Of a stretch of DNA of 64,000 bases, positions 32,474-41,149 are shown piece by piece (position 1 is the stretch's first letter; every line of letters begins with the position of its first letter). Below the pieces are notes generated by a model. The model ran no database searches and had not been told where the DNA came from. It was given only the letters and a program-made list of their open reading frames with translations. The position numbers were made by a program, and so were the translations under genes. Origin of the DNA: an uncultured Clostridia bacterium (GTDB lineage: Bacteria; Bacillota; Clostridia; Christensenellales; UBA1242); contig CAKVNM010000001.1 in NCBI GenBank assembly GCA_934777505.1, positions 62,001 to 126,000 of the forward strand. The letters run 5' to 3'.

Positions 32474-32971
32474 ATGGAACAAAAAATGTGTATTGGAAAA
32501 ATAGTAAAACCTGTTGGAATTAAGGGCGAAGTTAAAATTCTGCCCCTAACGGACAATGTTTCAAGGTTTAAAAATCTAAAATATTTGTTTGTTGAAAACA
32601 ATCTTGTGAGTATTGAAAAAATGAGCATAAGAACAGATTTTGCAGTTGCAAAAATCGAAGGTGTTGACACTCCACAACAAGCCGAAATGCTTAGAGAAAA
32701 GTTGGTGTATGTTGACCGCAAAGACGCCGTAAAACTCAAACAAAATCAGTATTTTATCATTGACCTTATTGGCTGTGACCTTGTTAAACAAGACGGAACT
32801 TTGTTTGGAAAAATCACCGATACCGAAAATTTTGGTGCGGGCGATATTATTGTTTTTGAACATGAAAACAAGGAGTTTAGAGCGCCTTTTGTTAGTCAAT
32901 TTTTTGGCGAAGTTGACACCGAAAACAAAAAGGTAATCGTGCTAGACGATTTGATGGGAGTTATGGTATGA
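32474..32971 (+). CDS. rimM: 16S rRNA processing protein RimM
   Basis: 165 residues. The N-terminal RimM domain (GKIVKPVGIKGEVKILPLTD) and the C-terminal PRC-barrel (YFIIDLIGCDLV to GVMV) bind S19 and assist 30S head maturation. No Shine-Dalgarno site is present. Its stop overlaps the trmD start (ATGA), so trmD translation is coupled. Confidence 0.93.
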   Translation: MEQKMCIGKIVKPVGIKGEVKILPLTDNVSRFKNLKYLFVENNLVSIEKMSIRTDFAVAKIEGVDTPQQAEMLREKLVYVDRKDAVKLKQNQYFIIDLIGCDLVKQDGTLFGKITDTENFGAGDIIVFEHENKEFRAPFVSQFFGEVDTENKKVIVLDDLMGVMV

Positions 32972-33636
32972 AAATTGATATTTTGTCAACATTTCCAGAA
33001 ATGTTTGAGCCACTAAAATGCAGTATTCTTGGTAAAGCCACCGAAAAAAATTTGCTCCAAATTAACCTTGTAAATATTCGTGATTTTAGCAAAGACAAAC
33101 ACCACAAAACAGACGACACGCCTTTTGGTGGTGGTGCTGGAATGGTCATGACTTGCCAGCCATTATACGATGCAATAATGAGTGTAAAAACAGACAATTC
33201 GCAGATTATTTATATGTCACCAAAGGGCGAAACCTTGTGTCAAAAAATGGTCGTTGACCTAGCCAAAAAAGAGCATCTAATCATAATATGTGGACATTAT
33301 GAAGGTATTGACGAACGAATTTTGCAACTGTTTGATGTTAAAGAAATCAGCATTGGCGATTATGTCCTAACGGGCGGGGAAATTCCAGCAATGGCACTTG
33401 TTGATGCGGTTAGTAGATATGTTGATGGCGTTATCGCTAGCGAAAGTACCAAGGAAGAAAGTTTTTCAAACGGCTTGCTTGAATATCCACAGTACACCAA
33501 GCCACAAGAATTTATGGGGCTAAAAGTGCCAGATGTTTTGGTGTCTGGCAATCACAAAGAGATTGAAAAGTGGCGAAAAAATCAGTCGCTTGAAATAACC
33601 AAGGCAAGACGACCAGATTTGCTTGATGAAAAATAG
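32968..33636 (+). CDS. trmD: tRNA (guanine-N1)-methyltransferase
   Basis: 222 residues, SPOUT-class enzyme that methylates G37 of tRNAs and prevents frameshifting. The knot region ICGHYEGIDERIL and EISIGDYVLTGGEIPAM is intact, as are TPFGGGAGMVM and the C-terminal tRNA-binding part. It is slightly shorter than the usual 240-250. It overlaps rimM by four bases; rbgA follows after nine. Confidence 0.97.
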   Translation: MKIDILSTFPEMFEPLKCSILGKATEKNLLQINLVNIRDFSKDKHHKTDDTPFGGGAGMVMTCQPLYDAIMSVKTDNSQIIYMSPKGETLCQKMVVDLAKKEHLIIICGHYEGIDERILQLFDVKEISIGDYVLTGGEIPAMALVDAVSRYVDGVIASESTKEESFSNGLLEYPQYTKPQEFMGLKVPDVLVSGNHKEIEKWRKNQSLEITKARRPDLLDEK

Positions 33637-33645
33637 GAGTATTAT

Positions 33646-34542
33646 ATGATAATTAATTGGTATCCGGGTCACATGGACAAGGCTCTACGAATGATGGAAA
33701 CAGAACTTGACCTAATTGATGTTGCGGTGTATGTGCTTGATAGTAGAGCACCTTTTTCGTGCGTTAATCCAAAATTTCAAGAACTTTTGAAATCAAAACC
33801 AATCGTGTTTGTATTGAACAAAGCCGATTTGGTTGATAGCACCAATTTAGTCAAGTGGCAAAAATATTTTACGGGCGAAAACAAGGTTTGCATAACATTA
33901 AATTCCACCGAAAGCAACTCGTCAAAAAAATTGCTTGATGCGGTTAAAAATTTGCATATAAAAAAATTGCTTAAAAACGAAAAGCGTGGAGTAAATATTC
34001 CCCTTAGAATGATGATTTTGGGCGTGCCGAACTGCGGAAAAAGCACTCTTATAAACAATCTTTGCGGAAAAGGCAAAACAATCACTGGCGACAGGGCGGG
34101 TGTTACCCGTGGCAAGCAGTGGGTTACAGTTGCCGACAACCTAGAAGTTTTGGACACCCCTGGAACACTTTGGCCCAATCTTGACAACACAAAAGTTGCT
34201 CACAATTTGGCATACATTGGCTCGATAAAAGACGAAGTTTTAGATGTTTCTTCGCTCGCTCTTGACTTTTTGATTGATATTTTAAAAAAAGACGCAAGTT
34301 TGATTGAAAACCGCTATAATATTTCGATTGACACATCAAGCATAGAACATATTTTTAAAGATGAAAGCGTACAGTTGTATGACGATGATGAACTCAAAAT
34401 GTTCGCTCTTGATGTCTACGAAAAAATCTGTTCTCGCCGTGGCTTCATACTCAAAAACAAAGAATTTGATTATGAGCGTTGTGCAAGGGCAATTTTGGAT
34501 GATTTTAAAAAGGGAAGACTAGGAAAAATTATTTTAGATTAG
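33646..34542 (+). CDS. rbgA: Ribosome biogenesis GTPase YlqF/RbgA
   Basis: 298 residues, circularly permuted GTPase: G4 NKAD comes before G1 GVPNCGKSTLINNL and G3 DTPGTLWP. It begins NWYPGHMDKALRMM, the RbgA signature, and has the C-terminal ANTAR-like helical domain. It drives late 50S assembly. The usual neighbour rplS has moved downstream of yraN, and rnhB is absent from its usual place after rbgA. Confidence 0.95.
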   Translation: MIINWYPGHMDKALRMMETELDLIDVAVYVLDSRAPFSCVNPKFQELLKSKPIVFVLNKADLVDSTNLVKWQKYFTGENKVCITLNSTESNSSKKLLDAVKNLHIKKLLKNEKRGVNIPLRMMILGVPNCGKSTLINNLCGKGKTITGDRAGVTRGKQWVTVADNLEVLDTPGTLWPNLDNTKVAHNLAYIGSIKDEVLDVSSLALDFLIDILKKDASLIENRYNISIDTSSIEHIFKDESVQLYDDDELKMFALDVYEKICSRRGFILKNKEFDYERCARAILDDFKKGRLGKIILD

Positions 34543-34543
34543 T

Positions 34544-34882
34544 ATGAATACACATATTATTGGAACAAAAGGCGAAGAAGTAGCCAAGCAGTTTTTAATT
34601 GCACAAAAATATCAAATTTTGCAGACAAATTATAAAAATATGATTGGCGAAATTGATATCGTAGCAAAAGATATCGACACCATTGTGTTTGTTGAAGTTA
34701 AGGCACGAAATACAGCAAGATTTGGCTTGCCACGGGAAGCAATCACTCCGCAAAAGCAATACAAAATCAGGCAGGTTGCAACCGCTTATTTAAAACATAA
34801 CAAACTTATGAACGCAAAAGTTAGATTTGACTGTATAGACATTTTGGGTGACCAAATAACGCACATCAAAAACTGTTTTTAA
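34544..34882 (+). CDS. yraN: YraN/UPF0102 endonuclease-like protein
   Basis: 112 residues with the PD-(D/E)xK-like core NYKNMIGEIDIVAKD and VFVEVKAR, characteristic of UPF0102. It starts GTKGEEVAKQFLIAQKY. It begins one base after rbgA stops, so it is translated from the same mRNA. The cellular role of this family is uncertain, with DNA recombination or repair suspected from the nuclease fold. Confidence 0.92.
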   Translation: MNTHIIGTKGEEVAKQFLIAQKYQILQTNYKNMIGEIDIVAKDIDTIVFVEVKARNTARFGLPREAITPQKQYKIRQVATAYLKHNKLMNAKVRFDCIDILGDQITHIKNCF

Positions 34883-34976
34883 AGCAAGGATAATCCAAAT
34901 TTTTAGCAAAAATATTGCCAGTAAAAAACAATGTTGTTATATTATGAATATAAAATAATTTTTTTTAGAAAAACAC

Positions 34977-35005
34977 TTGCATTGATTTGTTAATTATGAT
35001 AAAAT
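34977..35005 (+). promoter_or_regulatory. Promoter for rplS
   Basis: TTGCAT (34977-34982), 17-base spacer, TAAAAT (35000-35005) with an upstream TG. Confidence 0.7.
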
Positions 35006-35011
35006 CAATCC

Positions 35012-35082
35012 GTGCAGTATGAGTGGTCCTCTGCAAACGGTGCAAGAACATTTACTGGCAAATAGTTTTTAAGGAGGAAAAT
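35012..35082 (+). promoter_or_regulatory. rplS 5' leader, possible L19 leader
   Basis: A ~70-base leader with short GC-richer repeats of TGCA (TGCAGTATGAGTGG, then CTGCAAACGGTGCAAG) that can pair. Bacillota often have a structured L19 leader upstream of rplS; the assignment here is by position and needs a covariance-model search. Confidence 0.4.
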
Positions 35083-35424
35083 ATGAACTTAATCCAAGTT
35101 ATCGAACAAGAAAACCTTAAAAAAGAAGTTCCACAATTTAATGTTGGCGATACCGTTAAAGTTTTCGTAAAAGTTGTTGAAGGCGACAAAGAAAGACTTC
35201 AAGCATACGAAGGCATTGTTATTGCAAAGAGAAACGGAAGCATTAGAGAAACATTTACAGTTCGTAGAATTTCTTATGGAATTGGCGTAGAAAGAACATT
35301 CCCACTTCATAGTCCAAGAATTGACAGAATTGAAGTTGTTAGAAAAGGTAAAGTTAATAGAGCAAAGCTCTACTATCTTAGAGAAAGAACTGGCAAATCT
35401 GCTCGTGTTAAAGAAGATAGATAA
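35083..35424 (+). CDS. rplS: 50S ribosomal protein L19
   Basis: 113 residues. The ATG at 35083 follows AAGGAGG; an earlier in-frame ATG at 35023 lies in the leader and is not supported. The core FNVGDTVKVFVKVVEGDKERLQAYEG and SPRIDRIEVVRKGKVNRAKLYYLRER is typical. It stands alone between its own promoter and a terminator, instead of inside trmD-rplS-rbgA as in Bacillus. Confidence 0.97.
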   Translation: MNLIQVIEQENLKKEVPQFNVGDTVKVFVKVVEGDKERLQAYEGIVIAKRNGSIRETFTVRRISYGIGVERTFPLHSPRIDRIEVVRKGKVNRAKLYYLRERTGKSARVKEDR

Positions 35425-35428
35425 TTTT

Positions 35429-35457
35429 AAAAGCAGTTTTTATGACTGCTTTTTTTG
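35429..35457 (+). terminator. Terminator after rplS
   Basis: AAAGCAGT/ACTGCTTT stem with a 7-base loop and a T-run. Confidence 0.85.
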
Positions 35458-35543
35458 TGCAAAAAATTAATTTAAAGCAAATTGGTTGTGTTTTTAAAAA
35501 TTTTATAGTACCATTTTGTTAGTACAAACAGGAAGAAAAATTT

Positions 35544-35771
35544 ATGAGTAGCAAAAGTAAAAAGTTTAGCGAAAAATATCTTAAACAAAACGGAGTTGAC
35601 GCCGAAGCGGTCAAGGAAGAATATGTTGACAAAATTAGCCACTATGATATCTACAACGGCGAAACAATTACTATTGAAAGTAAAGACGGTCGTGATATTA
35701 TCGACACCAAACTAACCAAAGACGAGTTTTTTGCAATTTATGGCAATCAAGAGGAGGAGTGTGATGAATAA
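35544..35771 (+). CDS. Small hypothetical protein
   Basis: 75 residues, not recognised. It is charged and acidic at the C-terminus (GNQEEECDE), with KFSEKYLKQNGVDAEAVKEEYVDK as a likely helical N-terminal part and a central beta-like stretch YNGETITIESKDGRDII. There is no membrane segment. AGGAAGAAA precedes the ATG. It overlaps the following DUF4279-like gene by 8 bases, so the two are translationally coupled. Confidence 0.65.
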   Translation: MSSKSKKFSEKYLKQNGVDAEAVKEEYVDKISHYDIYNGETITIESKDGRDIIDTKLTKDEFFAIYGNQEEECDE

Positions 35772-36156
35772 TCTGTACACATATCATTTTAGCCTTCATT
35801 TATCATTCAAAAAGGATGTTGATGTTAAGCAACTTGAAAAATTGTTTGGCGTAAAAGCACACAAACTAACTTTTCTAAAAGACTCAAAGGGCGATGACGA
35901 GCATAAGAGTGCAAAGATTTGGTACAAGTCGCCTGACTATAACGAAGTTTTTGTTGACGAAAAAATCGAACAGTTCACAACCGAAATGTTTGATAACTTT
36001 AAAGATTTAAAAAGCGTGCTAGACGAGTTTGACGGCAGGTGCAGTTTTAGTTTGATTTTTACGCAAACAAAAGAACGACCAGTCATTGCATTGACTCGCA
36101 AAACTATCGAAATGTTTGCTAAATTGGGACTATATTTTGATGTTGATTTTGTTTAA
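35764..36156 (+). CDS. DUF4279-like protein
   Basis: 130 residues. The start at 35764 follows GAGGAGG; an in-frame ATG at 35731 is inside the gene upstream. The alternating strand-helix pattern YHFSLHLSFKKDVDVKQLEKLFGVKAHK and the ending ERPVIALTRKTIEMFAKLGLYFDVDFV resemble DUF4279, a family without known function sometimes found near toxin-immunity genes. No toxin gene is evident nearby. It is coupled to the small gene upstream and followed by a terminator. Confidence 0.6.
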   Translation: MNNLYTYHFSLHLSFKKDVDVKQLEKLFGVKAHKLTFLKDSKGDDEHKSAKIWYKSPDYNEVFVDEKIEQFTTEMFDNFKDLKSVLDEFDGRCSFSLIFTQTKERPVIALTRKTIEMFAKLGLYFDVDFV

Positions 36157-36161
36157 AAACT

Positions 36162-36185
36162 GACTCCTTGGTGGAGTCTTTTTTT
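36162..36185 (+). terminator. Terminator
   Basis: GACTCC/GGAGTC stem, 5-base loop, seven T. Confidence 0.82.
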
Positions 36186-36256
36186 GTGCAAGAATTTAGT
36201 AAAATAAAAAGTTAGCACATTTGATAGTTAATTCATTTTTAAAATATTGCTTTTTA

Positions 36257-36265
36257 TGATAAAAT
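36257..36265 (+). promoter_or_regulatory. Extended -10 for comM-dprA-topA
   Basis: TGATAAAAT; no clear -35 box. It is 23 bases before the comM ATG, with TAGGAG between. Confidence 0.5.
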
Positions 36266-36288
36266 TAAATGTTTTATAGGAGTGCTTT

Positions 36289-37821
36289 ATGCTTTCAAAA
36301 GTTAAAAGTTATGGCTTGATTGGATTAGAAGGTTATTTGGTGGAAGTCGAGATTGATATCAACAACGGACTGCCAGCGTTTGATATAGTGGGACTTCCAG
36401 ATGCGTCCGTAAAGGAGAGTAAAGAAAGGGTTAGGAGTGCCATAAAAAACAGTGGACTTGATTATCCTATCTACAAAATCATTGCAAATCTTGCACCAGC
36501 AAACACCAAAAAAGAAGGCTCAATTTATGATTTGGCACTCGCTCTTGGCTTGCTTTCTGCAACAAGTCAAATTCCAGTTCATAGCGTTGACGATTATATT
36601 TTGCTTGGCGAACTTTCGCTTGACGGCTCGCTTAGAAAAATTGACGGACTTTTACCAATGCTCATTTCTGCACGAAATCAAGGCTATAAAAAGTATATCA
36701 TTCCAAAAGATAATGCTATGGAAGCAAGTTTTATTGACGGAATAGAAATTTACGCTTGTTCGTCATTAATCGAAGTTGTAAAATTTTTGAAAGGCGAAGA
36801 AGTAATCCAAAAATTGCAAACAAATAGTTACGAAACAATCAAGCAACAAACATCTTCTAGCAACGATTTTTGTTATGTAAAAGGTCAAAAACAAGCAAAG
36901 CGTGCATTGGAAATTGCTGCCGCTGGCGGACATAATGTTATCATGATGGGTCCACCGGGAAGCGGAAAAAGTATGCTTGCAAAAGCGTTTCCAAGCATTT
37001 TGCCAGACATGACTTTTGACGAAGCATTGGAAGTTACAAAAATTCATAGTGTGGCAGGAAAACTTGACCACAAACAAGGCATTATTGTTAACAGACCATT
37101 CAGGTCGCCACATCACACAACAACATCAATTGCACTCACTGGTGGCGGAAACAAAGCCAAACCGGGAGAAATTAGTTTGGCTCACAATGGCGTGCTATTT
37201 TTGGACGAATTACCAGAATATCCAAGGCAGACGGTCGAAGTTTTGCGTCAACCACTCGAAGACGGAAAAATCACAGTTTCAAGGCTTAATCAAAGCATTG
37301 AATACCCAGCATCTTTCACTTTGATTGCAAGTATGAACCCATGCCCATGTGGCTATTATGGCTCAAAAACTCATCAATGCAAGTGTTCGGCAAATCAAAT
37401 TCATTCATACTTAAACAAACTTTCTGGACCCCTTATGGACAGAATTGACCTTCATGTTGAAGTTGACGGTGTGGAGTATAAGGACTTAAAAAGCGAAACG
37501 ATTGAAGAGTCCAGCGAAGAAATTAAAAAAAGAGTTAACAAAGCAAGGCAAATTCAAACCGAGCGATTTAAAGGCACAAGTATTCACAACAACGCCGAAA
37601 TGACTCCTGCAATGTGTAGAAGGTATTGTGCAGTGAACAAGGAATGCGATAACTTGCTAAAAAATGCGTTTGAAAAACTAAACTTAACGGCTCGTGCGCA
37701 CGACAGAATTTTGAAAGTTGCGCGAACAATAGCCGACCTTGACGGCAGTCCAGACATCAAAACCGACCACATTATCGAAGCCATAAATTATCGAAGTCTA
37801 GACAGCAAATTTTGGATTTAA
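36289..37821 (+). CDS. comM: ComM/YifB-family AAA+ ATPase
   Basis: 510 residues. An N-terminal Lon-protease-like domain (FDIVGLPDASVKESKERVRSAI) is followed by an Mg-chelatase-type AAA+ module with Walker A GPPGSGKSMLAKAF and Walker B GVLFLDELPEY, then a C-terminal domain with CNCP-like Cys (MNPCPCGYYG). ComM acts as a hexameric helicase promoting branch migration during natural transformation. It is 12 bases before dprA, another transformation gene, so an uptake or recombination role is supported by context. Confidence 0.94.
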   Translation: MLSKVKSYGLIGLEGYLVEVEIDINNGLPAFDIVGLPDASVKESKERVRSAIKNSGLDYPIYKIIANLAPANTKKEGSIYDLALALGLLSATSQIPVHSVDDYILLGELSLDGSLRKIDGLLPMLISARNQGYKKYIIPKDNAMEASFIDGIEIYACSSLIEVVKFLKGEEVIQKLQTNSYETIKQQTSSSNDFCYVKGQKQAKRALEIAAAGGHNVIMMGPPGSGKSMLAKAFPSILPDMTFDEALEVTKIHSVAGKLDHKQGIIVNRPFRSPHHTTTSIALTGGGNKAKPGEISLAHNGVLFLDELPEYPRQTVEVLRQPLEDGKITVSRLNQSIEYPASFTLIASMNPCPCGYYGSKTHQCKCSANQIHSYLNKLSGPLMDRIDLHVEVDGVEYKDLKSETIEESSEEIKKRVNKARQIQTERFKGTSIHNNAEMTPAMCRRYCAVNKECDNLLKNAFEKLNLTARAHDRILKVARTIADLDGSPDIKTDHIIEAINYRSLDSKFWI

Positions 37822-37833
37822 TTAGGAGAAATA

Positions 37834-38934
37834 ATGGATTATACGCTCAGCGAAAAAGCACTCGTGTGGCTAAATTTCTTTCAGTTTATGACCATAGACA
37901 AAAAGCACAATCTTTTGAGTTATTATGACGACCCAAAAGATATTTTTGACACATTCAAAAACGACTACGAGTTCTTGAAAAAGATAATCACAAAACAGCA
38001 GTTTGACGAAATGCTTGCTTGCCTTGACGAGAAGTATATCGACCACCAAATTGTTAGTTATGATGTTGAAGGAATTAGAGTTTTAACCTATTTAAGCAAG
38101 GATTATCCACAAGAATTTTTGAACTACGACAGTTATCCAATTTGTTTGTATTGCAAAGGCGATATAAGTTTGATAAAGTCGTTTTCTATCGCAGTTGTTG
38201 GAACACGAAAAATCAGTAAATATGGCAAATTTGTAACCGAAAAAATCACACGAGAATTGACTCAAAGTGGCGTGACGATAATCAGTGGTATGGCAACGGG
38301 AGTTGACACAGTGGCTCACACCACTTGCCTTGATAACGGCGGAAAAACCATTGCGGTTTTGGGTAGTGGATTTCATCACATTTTTCCAAAGACAAATTTT
38401 GAACTATTCAAACGAATATGCGAAAACGGACTTGTTATCACAGAATACAATCCAGAAACATTGCCACTAGCATACAACTTTCCTGTTAGAAACAGAATTA
38501 TTGCACTGATAAGCAGTGGAGTATTAATGACGGAAGCAGGACTAAAAAGTGGAGCAATTTATACAATCAACTATGGCATTGAATATGGCAAAGAAATATT
38601 TGCAGTTCCGGGGAATATTGATAGTTTTTCTTCGCAAGGATGCAATCAAGTTTTAAAAAATTGTCAGTCGGCAATAACTACTTGTGCGGATGATATTTTG
38701 CGTGTATTTAATATTGATAACAAATCTCAAAAAGTTTACAAACAAGTACAATTTTCGGTTGATGAGCAGATTGTAATCAATGCGATTAGTAACGATGAAC
38801 TATCGTTTGACGAAATACAAGCCAAAACAAAATACGACACAAAAATCCTTGTTAGATTGTTGACAACTTTGGAACTTAGTGGAATAATAAAGAAATCTGC
38901 GGGAAATTTTTACTCAGTGATTTTTAATGATTAA
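37834..38934 (+). CDS. dprA: DNA-processing protein DprA
   Basis: 366 residues. It binds incoming single-stranded DNA and loads RecA in transformation. The Rossmann-like core has SIAVVGTRKISKYGK, ISGMATGVDTVAH, VLGSGFHHIFP and FPVRNRIIA, all standard. An N-terminal helical region and a C-terminal winged-helix-like domain (DEQIVINAISNDELSFDEIQAKT) flank it. TAGGAG precedes the ATG, and the comM-dprA-topA order is conserved. Confidence 0.95.
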   Translation: MDYTLSEKALVWLNFFQFMTIDKKHNLLSYYDDPKDIFDTFKNDYEFLKKIITKQQFDEMLACLDEKYIDHQIVSYDVEGIRVLTYLSKDYPQEFLNYDSYPICLYCKGDISLIKSFSIAVVGTRKISKYGKFVTEKITRELTQSGVTIISGMATGVDTVAHTTCLDNGGKTIAVLGSGFHHIFPKTNFELFKRICENGLVITEYNPETLPLAYNFPVRNRIIALISSGVLMTEAGLKSGAIYTINYGIEYGKEIFAVPGNIDSFSSQGCNQVLKNCQSAITTCADDILRVFNIDNKSQKVYKQVQFSVDEQIVINAISNDELSFDEIQAKTKYDTKILVRLLTTLELSGIIKKSAGNFYSVIFND

Positions 38935-38948
38935 ATTTAGGAGTTAGA

Positions 38949-41078
38949 ATGAATTTATTAGTTATAGAAAGTACAGGTAAGGAAGATTCAATCAAAAGAT
39001 ATTTGGGCAAAGATTGGGAAGTTTTTGCAACAAAAGGTCATGTTAGGGATTTGCCAGAAAAATCCTTTGGACTTGATGCAAAAAACAATTTTGAACCAAA
39101 TTATATAATCATGCCCGACAAAGAGCAGGTTGTAAAAAAACTTAGAGAAAAGGCTAAAAAGTCAAACAAAGTTTATCTTGCAACCGACCCTGATAGAGAA
39201 GGCGAAGCAATCTCGTGGCACTTGGCATATTTGCTTGGCTACGACAAAGACGCAGTGTGCAGAGTTGAGTTTAACGAAATCACACGAGATGTCATTTTAA
39301 AAGCACTCGAAAAACCACGAACAATCAATCAAGACCTTGTTAACGCTCAGCAAGCAAGGCGTGTGCTAGACAGAATTGTGGGTTATAAAATTTCTCCAAT
39401 ACTATGCAAAAAAATAACAAAAAATCTTAGTGCAGGTAGAGTTCAAAGTGTTGCCCTAAAACTTGTTGTAGACAGGGAAAGAGAAATCTTGAACTTTAAG
39501 CCAGAAGAATATTGGACAATCAAGGCAGAACTTGAAAAACCAAACGAAAAGCCAACATTCAAAGCACTTTTGCACTCTTGCAAAGGCAAGAAAGTCAAGA
39601 TTGCCAACGCCAGTCAAAAAGACGAAATCGTTGCTAAACTTGGCGAAAATCCTTTTGTTGTAAAATCGGTAAAAAAACAAATTAGCAAGTCGCACGCACC
39701 AGCACCTTTCATTACAAGTACTATGCAACAAGATGCGTCCAATAAACTCAATTTTACTTCTAGCATGACCACAAAAGTGGCTCAGGAACTATACGAAGGT
39801 GTTAACCTTGGCGAAGAAGGAAAAGTGGCTCTTGTAACATATATCCGTACTGACTCGGTTAGAGTTAGCGAAGTTGCACAAGCATCAGCAAAAAAATATA
39901 TTACAGAAAAATATGGCAAGGAATACTTCCCAAGCAAGCCAAATATTTATAAAACCAAAGGCAACGCACAAGACGCCCACGAAGCAATCCGTCCAACACA
40001 CATTGAACGCACCCCAGAAAGCATCAAGCCTTTTGTAAAGCCAGAATGTTACAAACTTTACAAATTGATTTATGAAAGATTTTTGGCAAGCCAAATGAGC
40101 GAAGCATTGTATGACCAAGTTACTTGCGAAGTTCAAAATGGCGACTATGTTTTCAAAGTTACAGGAAAAACAAGCAAATTTTTGGGCTTTACAGCAGTAT
40201 ATCAAACATATAAAGAAAAAGACGAAAACGAAGACACTGCAAAACTTCCAAACCTTGAACAAAACGATGTTTTGAACCTTTTAAATCTAATTCCAGAGCA
40301 AAAATACACAAAACCAACTCCAAGATACACCGAAGCTACACTCAACGCCGAAATGGAACAAAACGGAATTGGCAGACCAGCAACATATAGTGCAATTTTT
40401 AGCGTGTTATATTTTAGAAAGTATGTTGAACGAGAAGGTAAGTCCTTAAAGCCAACCGAACTTGGATTTAAGGTTAACGATATGCTTCAAAAGTACTTTG
40501 CAGATATCATGAATGTTGATTTTACTTCCAATATGGAAAGCAAACTTGACGAAATTGCCGAAGGACAAAAAGAATGGCATCAAGTTGTAAGCGGATTTTA
40601 TCAAGATTTGCTTCCCGAACTTAGAAACGCCAATTTGGACAGAGAGCCAAAAGAACAAAAGATTTATGAAGTGAGCAATGTTCAGTGCTCAAAATGTGGA
40701 GCAATGATGGTCTACAAGGAAGGTAGATATGGAAAATTCCTTGCTTGTCCAAACTATCCAAAATGCAAAAATATTCAAAGCATTAATCCTTTAAAAGTTG
40801 TTGGAAAATGTCCAAAATGTGGCAAAAATCTTTATGAACGCAAAACCAAAAAAGGCACAAACTACTATGCTTGCGAAGACTCAAAAGAGTGCAAGTTTAT
40901 GTCGTGGGATTTGCCTTTGAACGAAGAATGTCCAAAGTGCGGTTGCTATCTTTTGGACCGCAAAACCAAGTTTAGTGAGTTCAAAAAATGTTCAAACCCA
41001 GATTGTGACTACTTTGAAAAATTGCCATTAGCAAAAACGACTGAGCAAACGCAAGACGATGCAACTCAGCAAGATTAG
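38949..41078 (+). CDS. topA: DNA topoisomerase I
   Basis: 709 residues, type IA topoisomerase that relaxes negative supercoils. The Toprim start LLVIESTGKEDSIKRYLG keeps the acidic Glu (usual form LVIVESPAKAKTI), and DPDREGEAISWHL follows. The nucleophilic Tyr lies in VTYIRTDSVR. Three C-terminal four-Cys zinc ribbons begin at CSKCG, CPKCG and CPKCG (about 577-690). It follows dprA as in most Bacillota. Confidence 0.96.
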   Translation: MNLLVIESTGKEDSIKRYLGKDWEVFATKGHVRDLPEKSFGLDAKNNFEPNYIIMPDKEQVVKKLREKAKKSNKVYLATDPDREGEAISWHLAYLLGYDKDAVCRVEFNEITRDVILKALEKPRTINQDLVNAQQARRVLDRIVGYKISPILCKKITKNLSAGRVQSVALKLVVDREREILNFKPEEYWTIKAELEKPNEKPTFKALLHSCKGKKVKIANASQKDEIVAKLGENPFVVKSVKKQISKSHAPAPFITSTMQQDASNKLNFTSSMTTKVAQELYEGVNLGEEGKVALVTYIRTDSVRVSEVAQASAKKYITEKYGKEYFPSKPNIYKTKGNAQDAHEAIRPTHIERTPESIKPFVKPECYKLYKLIYERFLASQMSEALYDQVTCEVQNGDYVFKVTGKTSKFLGFTAVYQTYKEKDENEDTAKLPNLEQNDVLNLLNLIPEQKYTKPTPRYTEATLNAEMEQNGIGRPATYSAIFSVLYFRKYVEREGKSLKPTELGFKVNDMLQKYFADIMNVDFTSNMESKLDEIAEGQKEWHQVVSGFYQDLLPELRNANLDREPKEQKIYEVSNVQCSKCGAMMVYKEGRYGKFLACPNYPKCKNIQSINPLKVVGKCPKCGKNLYERKTKKGTNYYACEDSKECKFMSWDLPLNEECPKCGCYLLDRKTKFSEFKKCSNPDCDYFEKLPLAKTTEQTQDDATQQD

Positions 41079-41086
41079 TAAAATAA

Positions 41087-41114
41087 AAAAAGATGGAAAA
41101 ACACCATCTTTTTT
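41087..41114 (+). terminator. Terminator after topA
   Basis: AAAAAGATGG/CCATCTTTTTT stem with a 7-base loop. Confidence 0.82.
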
Positions 41115-41134
41115 GTTTGTTTTTAAACTTTTTT

Positions 41135-41143
41135 TGATATAAT
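41135..41143 (+). promoter_or_regulatory. Extended -10, probable leaderless start of trmFO
   Basis: TGATATAAT ends six bases before the trmFO ATG; no ribosome-binding site. Transcription should start at the A of the ATG. Confidence 0.6.
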
Positions 41144-41149
41144 CAAAGC

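Noticed and set aside
35544..36156. Toxin-antitoxin pair
   Set aside because: Two small coupled genes, but the second resembles DUF4279 and neither looks like a known toxin or antitoxin; no evidence beyond size and overlap.
39885..40262. Cys- and Phe-rich 125-residue ORF opposite topA
   Set aside because: Antisense to codons rich in Lys/Glu/Ala gives Phe/Cys/Leu strings; no start signals. Many similar shadows occur opposite lon, hslU and infB.
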